From Pyrus communis (taxonomy: Eukaryota > Streptophyta > Magnoliopsida > Rosales > Rosaceae): a DNA stretch of 64,000 nt. The first letter of the stretch is position 1, and each line of letters starts with the position of its first letter. Below, piece by piece: positions 33,276 to 44,881 of this stretch. The DNA lies in contig NC_084810.1 of the NCBI RefSeq assembly GCF_963583255.1, positions 11,243,853 through 11,307,852 of the forward strand. The letters run 5' to 3'. Under the pieces are notes generated by a model. The model made no database searches, had not been told where the DNA came from, and worked only from the letters and a program-made list of their open reading frames with translations. A program made the position numbers and the translations under genes.

Positions 33276-33977
33276 ATGGCAAACTCATCGAACCTTAGCT
33301 TGGAATTGAGCCTTAGCAGTGATACGGGCGCGCCGCGTCAAGGTAACGTATGGCGCCCTTCTTTCTTATCTTCTAACGGTCTTCTTACAGGTGAAGACTC
33401 CGTGATGCAGGACGCCACAACAGCTACAATAGTAGCTAGGAACCTCCTCACTCCAAAAGATAGTAGGCTGCTGTCAGGACGGTCCGATGAGCTGGCCGTT
33501 CAAGAGTCCCTCGCACTTAGTGTTCAGTGTGCGAGTTCTGTGTCCAACATGGGTCAACGCCTGCTTGCCCGCTCCCGTCAGGTGGAATCATTGATGGCAG
33601 AGGTGGAAAGTCTTAAGCAAGAGATCCAGCAGCTTAAGTACGAGAATAGAAGTTTGCACGTGCTTGCCAACAACTATTCGACGGGCATGAAGAGGAAGCT
33701 TGATGAGCTGCAAGAGTCTGAAGGTCGGATTCACAGTGACTGTCAAAGGTTTTCGTCTTTCCTCCAGAGGCACCTTTTTCCTGGCTCATCTAGCGCTTGG
33801 CCAAGTCTTGAGGCCTGGAATGCTCTAGCTCCGATGCCTCCCGCTCCGATGTCTTCCGCTCCAATGCCTTCCGCTTCGATGCCTTCCACTCCGATGCCTT
33901 CCGCTCCAAAGCCTTCCGCTACTATGCCTTCCGCTCCGACGCCTCGTAGTGGGGCTTCACGTAAACAACCTTTGTGA
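33276..33977 (+). CDS. Antisense coiled-coil protein carried by the inner retrotransposon
   Basis: A 233-codon plus-strand frame, opposite to the element's gag-pol. The N terminus (MANSSNLSLELSLSSDTG) is Ser/Leu-rich and polar. Residues about 90-155 form a Leu/Glu/Lys-rich heptad-like coiled coil (VESLMAEVESLKQEIQQLKY, then MKRKLDELQESEGRI). Residues about 184-225 are a Pro/Ser/Met repeat (APMPSASMPS type) from a 15-bp DNA repeat. There is no signal peptide, membrane segment or known catalytic motif that I recognise. The frame is intact, follows a TATA-like site and sits between direct repeats. Extra ORFs, some antisense, are known in plant Ty3-type elements, and this looks like one. Its function is unknown. 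It could also be a captured host gene. Confidence 0.6.
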   Translation: MANSSNLSLELSLSSDTGAPRQGNVWRPSFLSSNGLLTGEDSVMQDATTATIVARNLLTPKDSRLLSGRSDELAVQESLALSVQCASSVSNMGQRLLARSRQVESLMAEVESLKQEIQQLKYENRSLHVLANNYSTGMKRKLDELQESEGRIHSDCQRFSSFLQRHLFPGSSSAWPSLEAWNALAPMPPAPMSSAPMPSASMPSTPMPSAPKPSATMPSAPTPRSGASRKQPL

Positions 33978-34013
33978 AGCTCCATCTTTCTTTGTTTAGC
34001 AGTGCCTATCAAT

Positions 34014-34144
34014 AAATCAAACATTTTCTCAATGTTACAATCATAGACTCACACAATTAATAAACAAACAAACAATAACAACTAAACAACCTAACAAGGC
34101 AGAAATGAAATAGCAACAAAGAGAAGAGTTTTTTAGGAATCTGG
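34014..34144. repeat. Direct repeat flanking the antisense cassette (right copy)
   Basis: Partner of 31952-32085 (AAATCAAACATTTTCTCAA...CAACAAAGAGAAGAGTTTT...TCTGG). It lies between the end of the ORF and the integrase frame. Confidence 0.7.
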
Positions 34145-34240
34145 AATTGGAGTGCTTTCTAAGTCTTCCTTTGTTGAATGCATGGGTTGCCTCCCAAGTA
34201 GCGCTTTCTTTTACGTCTTGCAGCCGGACGGTACCTCCGT

Positions 34241-35827
34241 TTAAGCTTGACTAGGTTCCACGGCATGGAGGGGTACCTCCTCCACGACATGCTCCTCAAA
34301 CGTCTCGTAATAGGGCTTCAATCGATGCCCATTCACTTTGAATTCTTGCTGCGTCCTTGAACTTTTGATTTGTACTGCACCATGAGGGAAAACATTAGTG
34401 ACAATAAAAGGACCAACCCATTTGGAACGCAACTTACCCGGAAACAGCCGAAGGCGAGAATTGAACAACAACACTTTCTGCCCAATAGAGAACGTTTTGG
34501 CACGAATCATCTTGTCATGGAATGCCTTCGTTTTCTCCTTGTAAATCCGGGCATTCTCATATGCTTCATTTCGGATTTCATCAAGCTCACACAATTGAAG
34601 CTTTCTATGTAAACCTGCGGCATCAAGGTCCATATTGAATGTTTTGACGGCCCAATGTGCACGATGCTCTAGTTCGACGGGAAGATGGCATGGCTTCCCA
34701 TAGATGAGCCGAAAAGGTGACATCCCAATGGGGGTTTTGTAGGCAGTGCGATACGCCCACAATGCATCGTTTAAGCGCAAACTCCAATCCTTCCTTGTAG
34801 GCCCCACGGTCTTCTCAAGAATCTGCTTGATTTCCCTATTCGAAACCTCGGCTTGCCTGCTCGTTTGAGGATGATAAGGTGTGGCCACCTTATGTGTGAC
34901 ATTGTATTTCTTGAGCAACGCCTCGATGGTTCGATTGCAAAAATGGGAACCTCCATCACTGATTAGCACTCGTGGCATTCCAAACCTTGCAAAAATGTTA
35001 GTTTTCACAAAATCTGCAACCACTCGAGAATCATTAGTTCGGGTGCCTTTTGCTTCCACCCATTTCGACACATAGTCCACAGCAAGCAATATATACAGAA
35101 ACCCATGTGACGAAGGAAAGGGACCCATAAAATCAATACCCCAAACGTCAAAGATTTCAACACTAAAAATGGGGGTTTGCGGCATTTGTTGTTTAGGACC
35201 AATATTGCCCGTTCTTTGGCATCTATCACAAGACATGCAAAATGTTCTAGCATCCCTAAAGATGGTAGGCCAATAGAAACCACATTCTAACACCTTAAGT
35301 GCTGTTCTTTGAGTGCCAAAGTGTCCCCCACAAGCATAAGTGTGACAAAAGGTTAGAATAGCATTAAACTCAGAATCGTGCACACACCTACGTATAACTT
35401 GGTCAGGGCAATATTTCCACAAATACGGGTCATCCCACACATAAAACCGTGCCTCTTTCTTCAATTTATCACATTGGTGTTTAAATAATTCACTCGGAAC
35501 ATGTTTAGACACTAAATAATTCACCAAATCAGCATACCAGGGTTCACTTACCTTGACGGACATCAGTTGCTCATCTGGGAATGTCTCTATGATAGGCACG
35601 GCATCCTCTTCATGCACCATACGGCTCAAGTGGTCAGCCACCACGTTTTCACTTCCTTTCTTATCCCGGATTTCGATATCGAATTCTTGGAGAAGAAGCA
35701 TCCATCGGATAAGCCTCGGCTTTGCTTCCTTTTTCGTGAGCAAGTACCTCAAAGCTACATGATCAGAATAAACGATTACTTTAGTTCCAATTAAATATGA
35801 ACGGAATTTATCTAAAGCAAAAACCAC
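34241..35827 (-). CDS. RNase H (C-terminal part) and integrase of the inner element
   Basis: A 528-codon frame. It begins inside RNase H ([23 protein letters not shown]) and continues to a complete integrase: an HHCC zinc region (residues about 155-205, ending [11 protein letters not shown]), then the DD35E core with WGIDFMGPF (Asp about 231), LISDGGSHF (Asp about 291) and the Glu in [10 protein letters not shown] (about 326). The C terminus has an SH3-like KWVGPFIV. Integrase inserts the cDNA copy into the host genome. The first Met is not a true start: the frame is the continuation of the upstream one, broken by a one-base shift at about 35838. Confidence 0.92.
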   Translation of the reverse strand: MVFALDKFRSYLIGTKVIVYSDHVALRYLLTKKEAKPRLIRWMLLLQEFDIEIRDKKGSENVVADHLSRMVHEEDAVPIIETFPDEQLMSVKVSEPWYADLVNYLVSKHVPSELFKHQCDKLKKEARFYVWDDPYLWKYCPDQVIRRCVHDSEFNAILTFCHTYACGGHFGTQRTALKVLECGFYWPTIFRDARTFCMSCDRCQRTGNIGPKQQMPQTPIFSVEIFDVWGIDFMGPFPSSHGFLYILLAVDYVSKWVEAKGTRTNDSRVVADFVKTNIFARFGMPRVLISDGGSHFCNRTIEALLKKYNVTHKVATPYHPQTSRQAEVSNREIKQILEKTVGPTRKDWSLRLNDALWAYRTAYKTPIGMSPFRLIYGKPCHLPVELEHRAHWAVKTFNMDLDAAGLHRKLQLCELDEIRNEAYENARIYKEKTKAFHDKMIRAKTFSIGQKVLLFNSRLRLFPGKLRSKWVGPFIVTNVFPHGAVQIKSSRTQQEFKVNGHRLKPYYETFEEHVVEEVPLHAVEPSQA

Positions 35828-35829
35828 AG

Positions 35830-38800
35830 CTAGAAGTTTTTTTCCGTCGTGGAGTAGTTCAATTGGGCATCATTGAGAGTCCGAGAGGCATAGTATATGA
35901 CATGCGGCCGCTTGTCTCTTCTTTGTCCTAGAACAGCTTCTAATGCATAGTCGGATGCATCGCACATGAGCTCGAACGGAAGGCTCCAATCTGGAGGTAC
36001 AATAATGGGGGCCGAGACTAGCTTCTCCTTGAGTTGGTTAAATGCCGAATTACACTCTTCATCAAACTTGAATGGCACATCTTTTTGAAGCAATCGGCAA
36101 AGAGGGTTGGACATCTTGGAGAAGTCCTTGATAAAACGCCTATAGAACCCTGCATGGCCAAGAAACGAACGTACCTCTCTAACCGAAGTCGGAGAGGGTA
36201 AGTGACGTACAAGGTCTATTTTCGATTTATCTACTTCAATTCCTTTTTCTGAAACAATATGTCCTAAAACTATACCTTGTTTCACCATAAAGTGACATTT
36301 CTCCCAATTCAAGACAAGGTTAGTTTCAACACATCGTTTCAAAATTAAGGTCAGATTATCCAAGCAATTATCAAATGAACTCCCAAATACACTGAAATCA
36401 TCCATGAAAACCTCAATGATCTTTTCAACAAAATCGGAAAATATACTTACCATACACCTTTGGAAAGTGGCCGGTGCGTTGCATAAGCCAAATGGCATGC
36501 GACAATAAGCAAATGTTCCAAAGGGACATGTGAATGTGGTCTTCTCTTGATCATCCGGGGCTATCACAATTTGGTTATATCCAGAGTATCCATCAAGAAA
36601 ATAGTAAAAAGCAAGACCGGCTAACCTTTCGAGCATCTGGTCGATGAATGGCAAAGGAAAGTGATCTTTCCTAGTCATGGCATTTAGCTTCCGGTAATCG
36701 ATACATACTCGCCAACCTGTTTGAATGCGGGTTGGCACAAGCTCATTCTCAGCATTCTTCACCACTGTCACTCCGGACTTCTTTGGAACACATTGCACCG
36801 GTGACACCCAACGACTATCAGAGATCGGATAAATCAGTCCACAATCAAGAAGTTTGATAATCTCCTTTTTCACAACTTCCATCATTGGAGGGTTGAGACG
36901 GCGCTGAGCCTCTCGAGTTGGTTTAGCCCCCTCCTCAAGAAGTATACGGTGCATGCATGTGGTAGGGCTTATTCCTTTAATGTCGGCCAAAGTCCACCCT
37001 ATGGCCGTTTTGTGCTCTCGCAGCACCCTCACAAGCTTCTCCTCCTCCATTGCCGTGAGACTTGATGAAATGATGACGGGCAATGTTTCGCCTTTTCCCA
37101 AAAACACATACTTCAAATGGTCTGGCAACGGCTTAAGTTCAAGCGATGGTGCCTGAACAACAGAAGGTAGCATCTTAGTGGAAACTGAATTTGAAAGTGA
37201 GAGTGGAACCTTACCATATTGTTGTGGCAATGACTCAAGGGCTGCCACAACCTCAATTATTTCTTTACTAGAACCCATTGCAAAGAATTCCTCCTCCTTG
37301 CCGTGGCTTTGCATTGGCCCAAATCCTTCATTTTTGCGCTCTATGGCCTTAGTGATGGTTGTTTCCAGGGCGTCCTCGTTCAATTCTTCAAGGTATACCT
37401 GCGCCAAAGAATCGATAACATCAATGGAAAAACAAGAATGGTCATCAACGGGATATCTCATAGTTTCAGAAATATTAAAATCAATCACTTCCCCATCGAA
37501 TTCCATTGTCAAGGTGCCTTTGTATACATCAATCTTCGTTCGGGCCGTCTTCATGAATGGCCTACCAAGGAGAATCGGCAAAGATGTAGAATGGGCTGAA
37601 TCCTCCATGTCTAGGACGTAGAAATCAGCCGGAAAAATTAAATGGTTAACCTGCACAAGCACATCTTCCAAAACTCCTTTTGGATACGCGTTAGAACGAT
37701 CGGCCAATTGTATAATTACACCATCTTGTTTTAATTCACCCAAATTCATAGATGCATAAATAGAATAAGGCATGACATTTATGGATGCACCTAAATCAAG
37801 CATGGCATGTTCAAAACGATTATGTCCAATCACACAAGGAATCGTGAAACTACCAGGGTCTTTGCACTTGGTAGACAGTTTACGTTGCAAAACAGCGGAC
37901 ACATTCTCGCTTACCTTCACTACCTCTTTGTTTGCCCTTCTTCTCTTTGTATTGCATAGGTCCTTGAGGAATTTAGCATACTTTGGAACCTGTTTGATTG
38001 CATCGAGAAGCGGTATGTTCACTTGCACCTTCCGGAACGTTTCAAGAATGTCCTTCTCGCTTTCTTCCTTTTTTTCTTGCATGAACCTGCTAGGAAAAGG
38101 TACATTGGGCAGATTAGGACGTGAAGTACATGAATTTGAACTTAAATTACCTGATTTGGCCGAGTTAGGGTGATTGGGGGCCTGCGGCATAGGGTTTTTC
38201 ACCCTTGCCGTGGGTGAACTAGACACTGCCTCAGGTTGTGTCGTCTCTTCATCTACTTTCTGGGCAGATTTGGGATTGTTTGGCTCGGTCCCAACTTCTT
38301 TTCCACCCCTTAGGGTGGTGGCCTTGGCAGATTCGAATCCTCCCTTTGGATTGACTGTGGTTGAGCTAGGAAGCTTTCCTTGCTCTCTAATCTGTCCAAG
38401 GAACTCAGAAATCTGCCCTATTTGTTTCTTCATATCCATCATCTCCTTCTCGTTATTTGCTATCCGGTTGTTTTGATTTTGCAATCCCTGCGAAATAGAG
38501 GTTAGTAATTGCATAGCTTGATCACTTTCCAAGGACGTACCTGAATGAGATGATGCCGAAGGTTGTTGGGGTTGTTGGGGTTGTTGGGGTGCATACGGCT
38601 TGGAATAAAAACCAGGGGGGTTTGGCCTAAATCCTCCTTGTTGGGCAGCTTGTTGTGGCTCCCTCCATTTGAAGTTTGGATGGTCCCTCCATCCGACATT
38701 GTAAGTGTTCGAGTATGGGTTGTTTTGATTTTGTCCTTGGAAACCAATTGCATTGGCAGATTCCCACCCACCATTCTCGATTAGTTGAGGGCACTTGTCG

Positions 38801-39786
38801 GATGGATGCCCTTGAATTGAGCACACGCCACAAACTTGGTGTTCTTGTGCTTTTGGACCAATCACAACCTGAGAAACAAGAGAAGTAAGATTAGCAAGTT
38901 GTGATTGAATTTCAGAAATAGCACTCACCTCATTTACACTTTGTTGCCTTGGGGCTTCCCTTTGGCCCACTCCTTCATATTGTTGAGCGTTGAGCGCTCG
39001 GTTGGCTATGAGAATCTTGGCATCCCTTGGTGTTTTGTCCACCAATGCTCCTCCCGCTGATGCATCAAGCATTTGACGTTCGATAGGAAGGAGGCCCTCA
39101 TAGAAATATTGAAGGAGAAGTTCCTCCTTCATTTGATGTTGAGGACATGAAGCTACAAGGCCCTTGAAGCGCTCATAATAAGCCGGGAATGTCTCACCAT
39201 GATTCTGTTGAATACCACTAATTTTCTTCCGTAAGAGAATCACTCTCGAAGTAGGGAAGAATTTCTCCAAGAAAGCACGCTTCATACTCTCCCACGAAGT
39301 CACAGTTCCCGGGGCTAGTTCGTAGAGCCAATCTTTGGCCTTGTCCATAAGTGAAAATGGAAAGGCCTTCATCTTCAATATACTCTCATCCACATTGACG
39401 GGGGTCATGCTCGAACAAACCACCTCGAACTCCTTCAAGTGTTTGTTGGGGTCTTCCATAGACAAGCCATGGAACTTCGGAATATGGTGTAACAAACTGG
39501 ATTTGAGTTCAAATTCATCGGTCTTGCCTTGGGCAGCCGCGGGGTATTGAATGCAAAGAGGGGCTGCATTGGCCAAACCTGAGGCAGAAAGCTCTTTAAT
39601 GGTTCGATTGTCCACGGCCATGGTTGGTACTTCCTCTTTAACCCAATCCGTGGCTTCCTCTTCTACTTCAGGTTCGGGACTAGGAGGATTAGACTCTTGC
39701 AATTTCTTGTTCCTTCTCAAAGTCCTCTCGAAATCACCGTCAAAGTCGGAGATATGCTCACGAACAGGTTGTGAGCTACGGGTCAT
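35830..39786 (-). CDS. Gag-protease-reverse transcriptase of the inner element
   Basis: A 1318-codon open frame from the ATG at 39786. It has a gag core (residues about 130-270: [39 protein letters not shown]), a CCHC knuckle [14 protein letters not shown] (about 319), protease [14 protein letters not shown] (about 667), and RT with [12 protein letters not shown] and the catalytic FMDDFSVFG (about 1128), where Phe replaces the commoner Tyr. The RNase H start follows with [14 protein letters not shown] (about 1277). RT and RNase H copy the element RNA into DNA. The frame ends early after STTEKNF because an A run is seven long; the next frame continues the same protein. Confidence 0.94.
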   Translation of the reverse strand: MTRSSQPVREHISDFDGDFERTLRRNKKLQESNPPSPEPEVEEEATDWVKEEVPTMAVDNRTIKELSASGLANAAPLCIQYPAAAQGKTDEFELKSSLLHHIPKFHGLSMEDPNKHLKEFEVVCSSMTPVNVDESILKMKAFPFSLMDKAKDWLYELAPGTVTSWESMKRAFLEKFFPTSRVILLRKKISGIQQNHGETFPAYYERFKGLVASCPQHQMKEELLLQYFYEGLLPIERQMLDASAGGALVDKTPRDAKILIANRALNAQQYEGVGQREAPRQQSVNEVSAISEIQSQLANLTSLVSQVVIGPKAQEHQVCGVCSIQGHPSDKCPQLIENGGWESANAIGFQGQNQNNPYSNTYNVGWRDHPNFKWREPQQAAQQGGFRPNPPGFYSKPYAPQQPQQPQQPSASSHSGTSLESDQAMQLLTSISQGLQNQNNRIANNEKEMMDMKKQIGQISEFLGQIREQGKLPSSTTVNPKGGFESAKATTLRGGKEVGTEPNNPKSAQKVDEETTQPEAVSSSPTARVKNPMPQAPNHPNSAKSGNLSSNSCTSRPNLPNVPFPSRFMQEKKEESEKDILETFRKVQVNIPLLDAIKQVPKYAKFLKDLCNTKRRRANKEVVKVSENVSAVLQRKLSTKCKDPGSFTIPCVIGHNRFEHAMLDLGASINVMPYSIYASMNLGELKQDGVIIQLADRSNAYPKGVLEDVLVQVNHLIFPADFYVLDMEDSAHSTSLPILLGRPFMKTARTKIDVYKGTLTMEFDGEVIDFNISETMRYPVDDHSCFSIDVIDSLAQVYLEELNEDALETTITKAIERKNEGFGPMQSHGKEEEFFAMGSSKEIIEVVAALESLPQQYGKVPLSLSNSVSTKMLPSVVQAPSLELKPLPDHLKYVFLGKGETLPVIISSSLTAMEEEKLVRVLREHKTAIGWTLADIKGISPTTCMHRILLEEGAKPTREAQRRLNPPMMEVVKKEIIKLLDCGLIYPISDSRWVSPVQCVPKKSGVTVVKNAENELVPTRIQTGWRVCIDYRKLNAMTRKDHFPLPFIDQMLERLAGLAFYYFLDGYSGYNQIVIAPDDQEKTTFTCPFGTFAYCRMPFGLCNAPATFQRCMVSIFSDFVEKIIEVFMDDFSVFGSSFDNCLDNLTLILKRCVETNLVLNWEKCHFMVKQGIVLGHIVSEKGIEVDKSKIDLVRHLPSPTSVREVRSFLGHAGFYRRFIKDFSKMSNPLCRLLQKDVPFKFDEECNSAFNQLKEKLVSAPIIVPPDWSLPFELMCDASDYALEAVLGQRRDKRPHVIYYASRTLNDAQLNYSTTEKNF

Positions 39787-39980
39787 AAACTAGTACCTAC
39801 ACACAAAAGTAAACAAGATAAGTAACCAACTTAATAGACTTGGCACAAGTAAGAAAACAAGTTGCCACACACGGCACAAAAACACATACACACGGTGCAA
39901 AAAAAAAAAAAAAATTAAAACAAAACAGAAACTAAACAATTTAAACAAGACTCCAGACAAGGGATTAGCAATTTTGCCAA

Positions 39981-39998
39981 TCCCCGGCAACGGCGCCA
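39981..39998 (-). other. Primer-binding site, tRNA-Asp type (inner element)
   Basis: The minus strand reads TGGCGCCGTTGCCGGGGA five bases inside the 5' LTR, identical to the outer element's site. Confidence 0.92.
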
Positions 39999-40003
39999 AA
40001 ATT

Positions 40004-42393
40004 TGATGCGAGATTTATACGCACACAAACTAAACCCTATTTGTGAAAATTGTAGTAATGATGTAAGTAGGGATCGTTCTAACCGGGGATTAACTAGGGG
40101 TGCTAATCTAATTTGAATTGACTTGAAAACACAAAAAACTAAATGTAAATACTCTTAACAAGACTACTATGACTCAGAATGGCTTTGAAAAACTCAAACT
40201 GCCTAAAACAATCAAATTGACTCAAATAGAAACTAGAACTTGATTTAGACGAATTTGAAATTGTTTATGACTCCAAAAGCTTAAAGATACAAAAATAAAA
40301 CAAATACGAATGATTAAGACTCAACGAAATATGGGGGAAATGTGTTTGGACGATATTAAATTAAATGGACAGAATATAATTAAAGGCAAAATGTAAATAT
40401 GAATGTGATGAAAAATATGGATGATGGAATAGCTAAGGGGTTTTTCTCCACACATGTTACACTTGCATACAAGATTGATTTTCGGTTGGTCTTTCGATAA
40501 ATTATGAAACTCAATGCTCCAAGTTAATTAGGTCCGCTTAAATTAACTTTCAGATTTCCCTAGATTCGTTGGATTGAATGGAATACGCATTACAACCAAA
40601 TTATTCTTAATCAAAGTCCCTAACTATGGAATACGCATGATAGAGACATTCAACAAAGATCATTAAGTTCAACGGAAATCATAAACATTGACGAGGCATT
40701 CGTTACTATGGAATACGCATGAAACTTATGCCAAGAATTCGTTTAACGCGATTGTTTAAAAGCAACCTCCACTACTTGTGAATATAAGTTCGTAACTATT
40801 AGGTGAAACTCTCTTATATTCTAGCGTCATATTCATTCAAACGGTTAAACAAATTGAATCCACAACTTATGAAATTCCAACCAAAAGTAATCAATTCATA
40901 TTGCAAGCATAAACATGTATTTTGAATCACCCCCTAGCTAAAGGGGGGTTTAGTTCCTCATAACTTTGAAATCAAAGAAACACCTAAACATTCCAACAAC
41001 TCAAACTTGAATTGTATGAACGTTTAGGCACTCTTCTCTTCCATTACAAAACAAAGAAAAGTGAATTTAAACTTTGAAATCAAAGAAACACCTAAACATT
41101 CCAACAACTCAAACTTGAATTGTATGAACGTTTAGGCACTCTTTTCTTCCTCGTTGTTGTAGCACAAGGTCTAAGGTGAGCTTTGGGGATTATGTGAAGT
41201 GTTTTGGAGGGATGGGAAGTGGTTGGATAGTGGCTGCAATGGAGGAGAAAAACTGCACAGAAATGGAAATGATTTGCGGCACAAGGGTTGTGTTTGTGTT
41301 GTGTGAAGTGTTGTGAATGGAAATATGAGATGTTCCTTGAATGAATGAATGCAAGGGTATTTATAGGAGGAGTGGAGATGTATATGGCTGTTTGTTTAAG
41401 GTGTTTGTGTGGAGGAATGATGGAGAATTGCATGTGGAATGGCTGCAATGATGAAGAATGAAAGCTGGAAAATAAAAGGGAAAGCTGGAAAGGCATTGAA
41501 AGCCCACGGCAAAGGGGTTTTTAGTGGTGTAAATGCATGTGAATGCATGGCATTTGAAATGATTGTTGTTTGGAAATGAATGTGATGCATGTGAGTTAGA
41601 AATGTGGCTGAAATGATGAGAGATTATTCACGGCAATGGGTTGGTTTTTTGATGATTTAAAATGTTGATGCATGATGAAGAGTTAATAAATAATGCATGT
41701 AGGGTTAGCTAGGTTGTGTGATGATGAGTGTATGTGACATTGTTTTGTGACAAAGAATGGATAGGGTGAATGATTATGTGGCTACATGTTTGAATGATTA
41801 AAGTGCATGTGGGTTGATTGAATGAATGCAAAGTGAATGAATAATGAAATGGGAAAGCATGACCAAGGTGGAAATGCATGTGAAATGTTGGAAAGGGATT
41901 GGGAATACACGGCTTTGGGGAAAGAATGAGTGGATGTGCAAATGTGTTTTAATTAATGAAAGTGTTTGGAGAATGAATGCAATGATGAAGAGTGAATAAA
42001 GAATGCATGTAGGGTTAGCTAGGTTGGCTTTGTTTGGGTGCATGTGTGTTAATGGTGGTTTTGCATGTGAATTGATGGATTGTTTTTTATGGAATGGATG
42101 GTTCTTTGCATGGCTATAAGGGAGAGAATAAGAGAGAATGGGCTAGGCCCTTTGTTTTATGTCCAAAGTGAATACAAGGCCTTCAAATTCGTCCATCCTC
42201 TTGGCTCCATGGATAAGCTATCCAATCCATGCCCAAAAATGCTCCAAATGGCCTCAAAATGCACCTTCTTGCTCCCTAAGCCCTTAGAACCTGAAAACAC
42301 ACAAAAGAAGCATAAAGAACTAAAATAACTAAAGAAACATAACGTAAATGTACGAGAACAAGCCATTTAAGTCGCATGAATATGCTCCTATCA
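40004..42393 (-). repeat. 5' LTR of the inner element
   Basis: 2390 bp, the same length as the partner at 27835-30224. It carries the same 108-bp tandem duplication (units from about 40962 and 41070). Confidence 0.95.
41359..41367 (-). promoter_or_regulatory. TATA-like box in the inner 5' LTR
   Basis: The minus strand reads CTATAAATA in the 5' LTR, a likely start signal for the element's genomic RNA. The 3' LTR has the same site at 29190-29198. Confidence 0.5.
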
Positions 42394-43394
42394 CCAGTTA
42401 TTATTGCTTCAGATTTGACAAGCATAGAAGAGGAAAAATTACTGCGTGTTTTAAGAAAATACTAAGATGCATTGGGGTGGACCATAGCTGATATTAAGGG
42501 TATAAGCCCAACAATTTGCATGCACAGAATATTGATGGAGGATGACGTAAAGCCGATAGTTGATGCTCAAAAAAGGTTAAATCCTATCATGAAAGAAGTT
42601 GTGCGAAACGAAGTAATGAAACTACTTGATGCAGGCATGATTTATCCAATTTCTGACAGTAAATGGGTTAGCCCTACACAAGTTGTGCCTAAGCGTACAG
42701 GTATTACCGTGGTGAAAAATGATAATGATGAGTTAATTCCTACAAGATTGACTACGAGTTGGAGAATGTGTGTGGACTACAGAAAGCCTAACGCAGGGAC
42801 AAGGAAAGACCATTTTCCATTGCCTTTCATTGACCAGATGTTGGAACGGTTAGTTGGACGAGCATTTTATTGTTTTCTAGATAGGTATTCCGGGTATAAT
42901 CAGATTTCAATTGCACCAGAGGATCAAGAGAAAACCACTTTCACTTGTCCATTTGGTACTTTTACTTATCGGAGGATGCCATTTGGGCTATGTAATGCAC
43001 CAGCCACCTTTCAACGGTGCATGATAAGCATATTTTCAGGCTTGGTTGAAAGAATTGTTGAGGTATTCATGGATGATTTCTCAATTTTTGGGGATAGTTT
43101 TGATCTTTGTCTACAAAATTTATCTCAAGTTCTTGAGAGATGTCAAGAAACAAACTTAGTGTTAAACTAGGAGAAGTGTCATTTTATGGTAAAACAAGGC
43201 ATTGTTTTGGGACATCTTGTTTCAAACAAAGGAATTGAAGTTGACAAGGCAAAGATTGATGTTATTGCCAATTTGCCGCTCCCTACTACAGTAAAGAGCA
43301 TTCGATCATTCTTAGGACATGCTAGGTTTTATCGACGGTTCATGAAGGATTTCTCCAAGATTAGCCGTCCTTTGTGCAACCTTTGGGGGTATTT
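42394..43394 (+). pseudogene. Reverse transcriptase of the outer element, truncated
   Basis: The coding sequence resumes here (PVIIASDLTSIEEEKLL) after the inner element. RT motifs are present: [41 protein letters not shown] and the catalytic FMDDFSIFG near 43068-43095. Stops interrupt it at about 42464 (after LRKY) and 43168 (after LVLN, where a Trp is usual). The sequence runs to RPLCNL and then straight into a short purine-rich tract and the 3' LTR. RNase H and integrase are therefore deleted, not just decayed. Confidence 0.9.
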
Positions 43395-44881
43395 TGATGA
43401 GCGGATTTTATAGTATATATTTAACCCTATTCTTGGTATATTTTGGTTAATATTTTGAAAGAATTTTGATACTTTGAATTGTATTTCTAATTTAGGACTT
43501 TCGACTTCCTCTGGAGAAAAACATAATTAAATGGACGAATTTTGGAGTAATTCTAGTTGGAGGATGTTCGTGAGTCACTTGGCTTGATCGTATCAAAATA
43601 TCAAAATTTTCTACCAATCGGTTATTTTCTGGCCATAAAATAAATGAGCAATGCGCAGTGCTGGAATAGTGACGTTTCGGGCTTGAATTGCATTTTTGAA
43701 GTCCAAGATGACCTCGGATGGGTTCATGGCCTTCTGGAGATGTGTTCAGAACGTCCCGATCTTTAAAACAAGCCATATGGGCCGGATTTGGAGGATTTCT
43801 GAGGCTAAAACGTGGCTGGACAGTTCCCTTGCAGTTTTTCCTAGTTTAATTAGGATTTTATTTTCTAAGTGTTTTATTTTATTATTTACTTCCCTAGTTG
43901 GAATAAGAGACCTATGTGTTAGGGTTTGTAGGGGGGCTCAGCAATTATATTGCTTGGCCGTTCTTAAATAGAGGGGGTAATTTTTGATGAGTTTGGGGAC
44001 AAAGAGTGATTGCTAGGGTTCGTGGATATTTTCTACTTTAAGGTGTTTTCATTCCTTTGACTCATTTGAATGATATTTCCTTTGATTTTTATTATGAGTA
44101 TGCGTAACTAATTCTTTTGCTAGGGTTAGGCCATGAACCGTAGCATGAATATGTAATTTTATTAATTTGCTTATGAATGGATGCATGTTTGCTTTGAATT
44201 ATTAATCACCACGATTAAATCTATCTATATATTTTAATGATTGATCACCATTAGGGTATTTAGACAAGTTATTTGATGCAATTTCTGTTGGAACATCACC
44301 CTGAAATTGAGGAGGGCTTCTTGTGATTAGTAATTGTAAGTTCACTTAAGGCGAACATCACGCTCTTAAGGGTTGCATGGTTTTTCAAAGGGTTTTCACG
44401 AAGTTTAATGAGTCTTGCATGTTTATATTTAATCTGAACATCACAGACGAATTGCATGTTAGATATACGTTTTCGCTTGAACATCACAAGGAAAATATGC
44501 GTTAAGAAAATCTAACCTTCAAAGCATGGATGTGGAAATTTATAAGTAATTGATAGAATTGCATAGGATTGTAACGGTAACGGCTTAACCCTAGTCTTTC
44601 CCTAAATTTTTTTAATTAAAAAACGTTTTTCTGTTTGCAGCCTTTATTTTCTAACTTCTAGGTTCTTTAATTGTTAATTCAACATTTTCAAACTCAAAAA
44701 TCTCAAATCTTTGATAAAAATCTGTTTCAATAGTTAATTAAGAGTTGATTTAATTATGAATTAATCAAACAATCTTTGTGGACAATGACCTTGCATGAGC
44801 AATTATACTACAATTATCTTGTATTCTTGCAAGTATTTTCAATGATTTTAACCCTATTTGTATGTGGTAAAAATCCTATCA
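43395..44881 (+). repeat. 3' LTR of the outer Athila-like element
   Basis: 1487 bp partner of 23617-25104, preceded by CTTTGGGGGTATTT (polypurine-type tract) and followed by the target duplication GTTAT. Confidence 0.92.

Larger units (their letters stand above)
27835..42393 (-). mobile_element. Athila-like Ty3 LTR retrotransposon (inner), near-intact and young
   Basis: A 14.6-kb element on the minus strand. Its LTRs are 27835-30224 and 40004-42393, each 2390 bp, with CCAGT duplications at 27830-27834 and 42394-42398. I noticed only three substitutions between the LTRs (near 28048/40217, 29343/41522 and 29459/41628); I did not align every base. It has a tRNA-Asp primer site (39981-39998), a gag-protease-RT frame (39786-35830), an RNase H-integrase frame (35827-34241), a polypurine tract (30225-30240), and an extra antisense cassette between integrase and the 3' LTR. 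It lies within the pol region of the outer element. Apart from one frameshift all enzymatic domains look complete. Confidence 0.95.
23617..44881 (+). mobile_element. Athila-like Ty3 LTR retrotransposon (outer), defective
   Basis: LTRs of 1488 bp (23617-25104) and 1487 bp (43395-44881), both TGATGAG...CCTATCA, are flanked by GTTAT at 23612-23616 and 44882-44886. The primer site TGGCGCCGTTGCCGGGGA at 25111-25128 is complementary to the 3' end of tRNA-Asp, as in Athila-type elements. Gag, protease and reverse transcriptase are recognisable but carry stops and shifts. RNase H and integrase are missing. A second element (27835-42393) has split it between the protease and RT regions. Without that insert it would be about 6.7 kb. 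The LTRs differ at well over a dozen positions that I noticed, so it is clearly older than the inner element. Confidence 0.92.

Noticed and set aside
34241..34300. An env-like gene in sense downstream of integrase
   Set aside because: No sense-strand frame of useful length with membrane segments lies between integrase and the 3' LTR; the only long frame there is antisense and lacks membrane helices.
37178..38476. Plus-strand frames of 98-147 codons
   Set aside because: Shadows of the long minus-strand gag-protease-RT frame.
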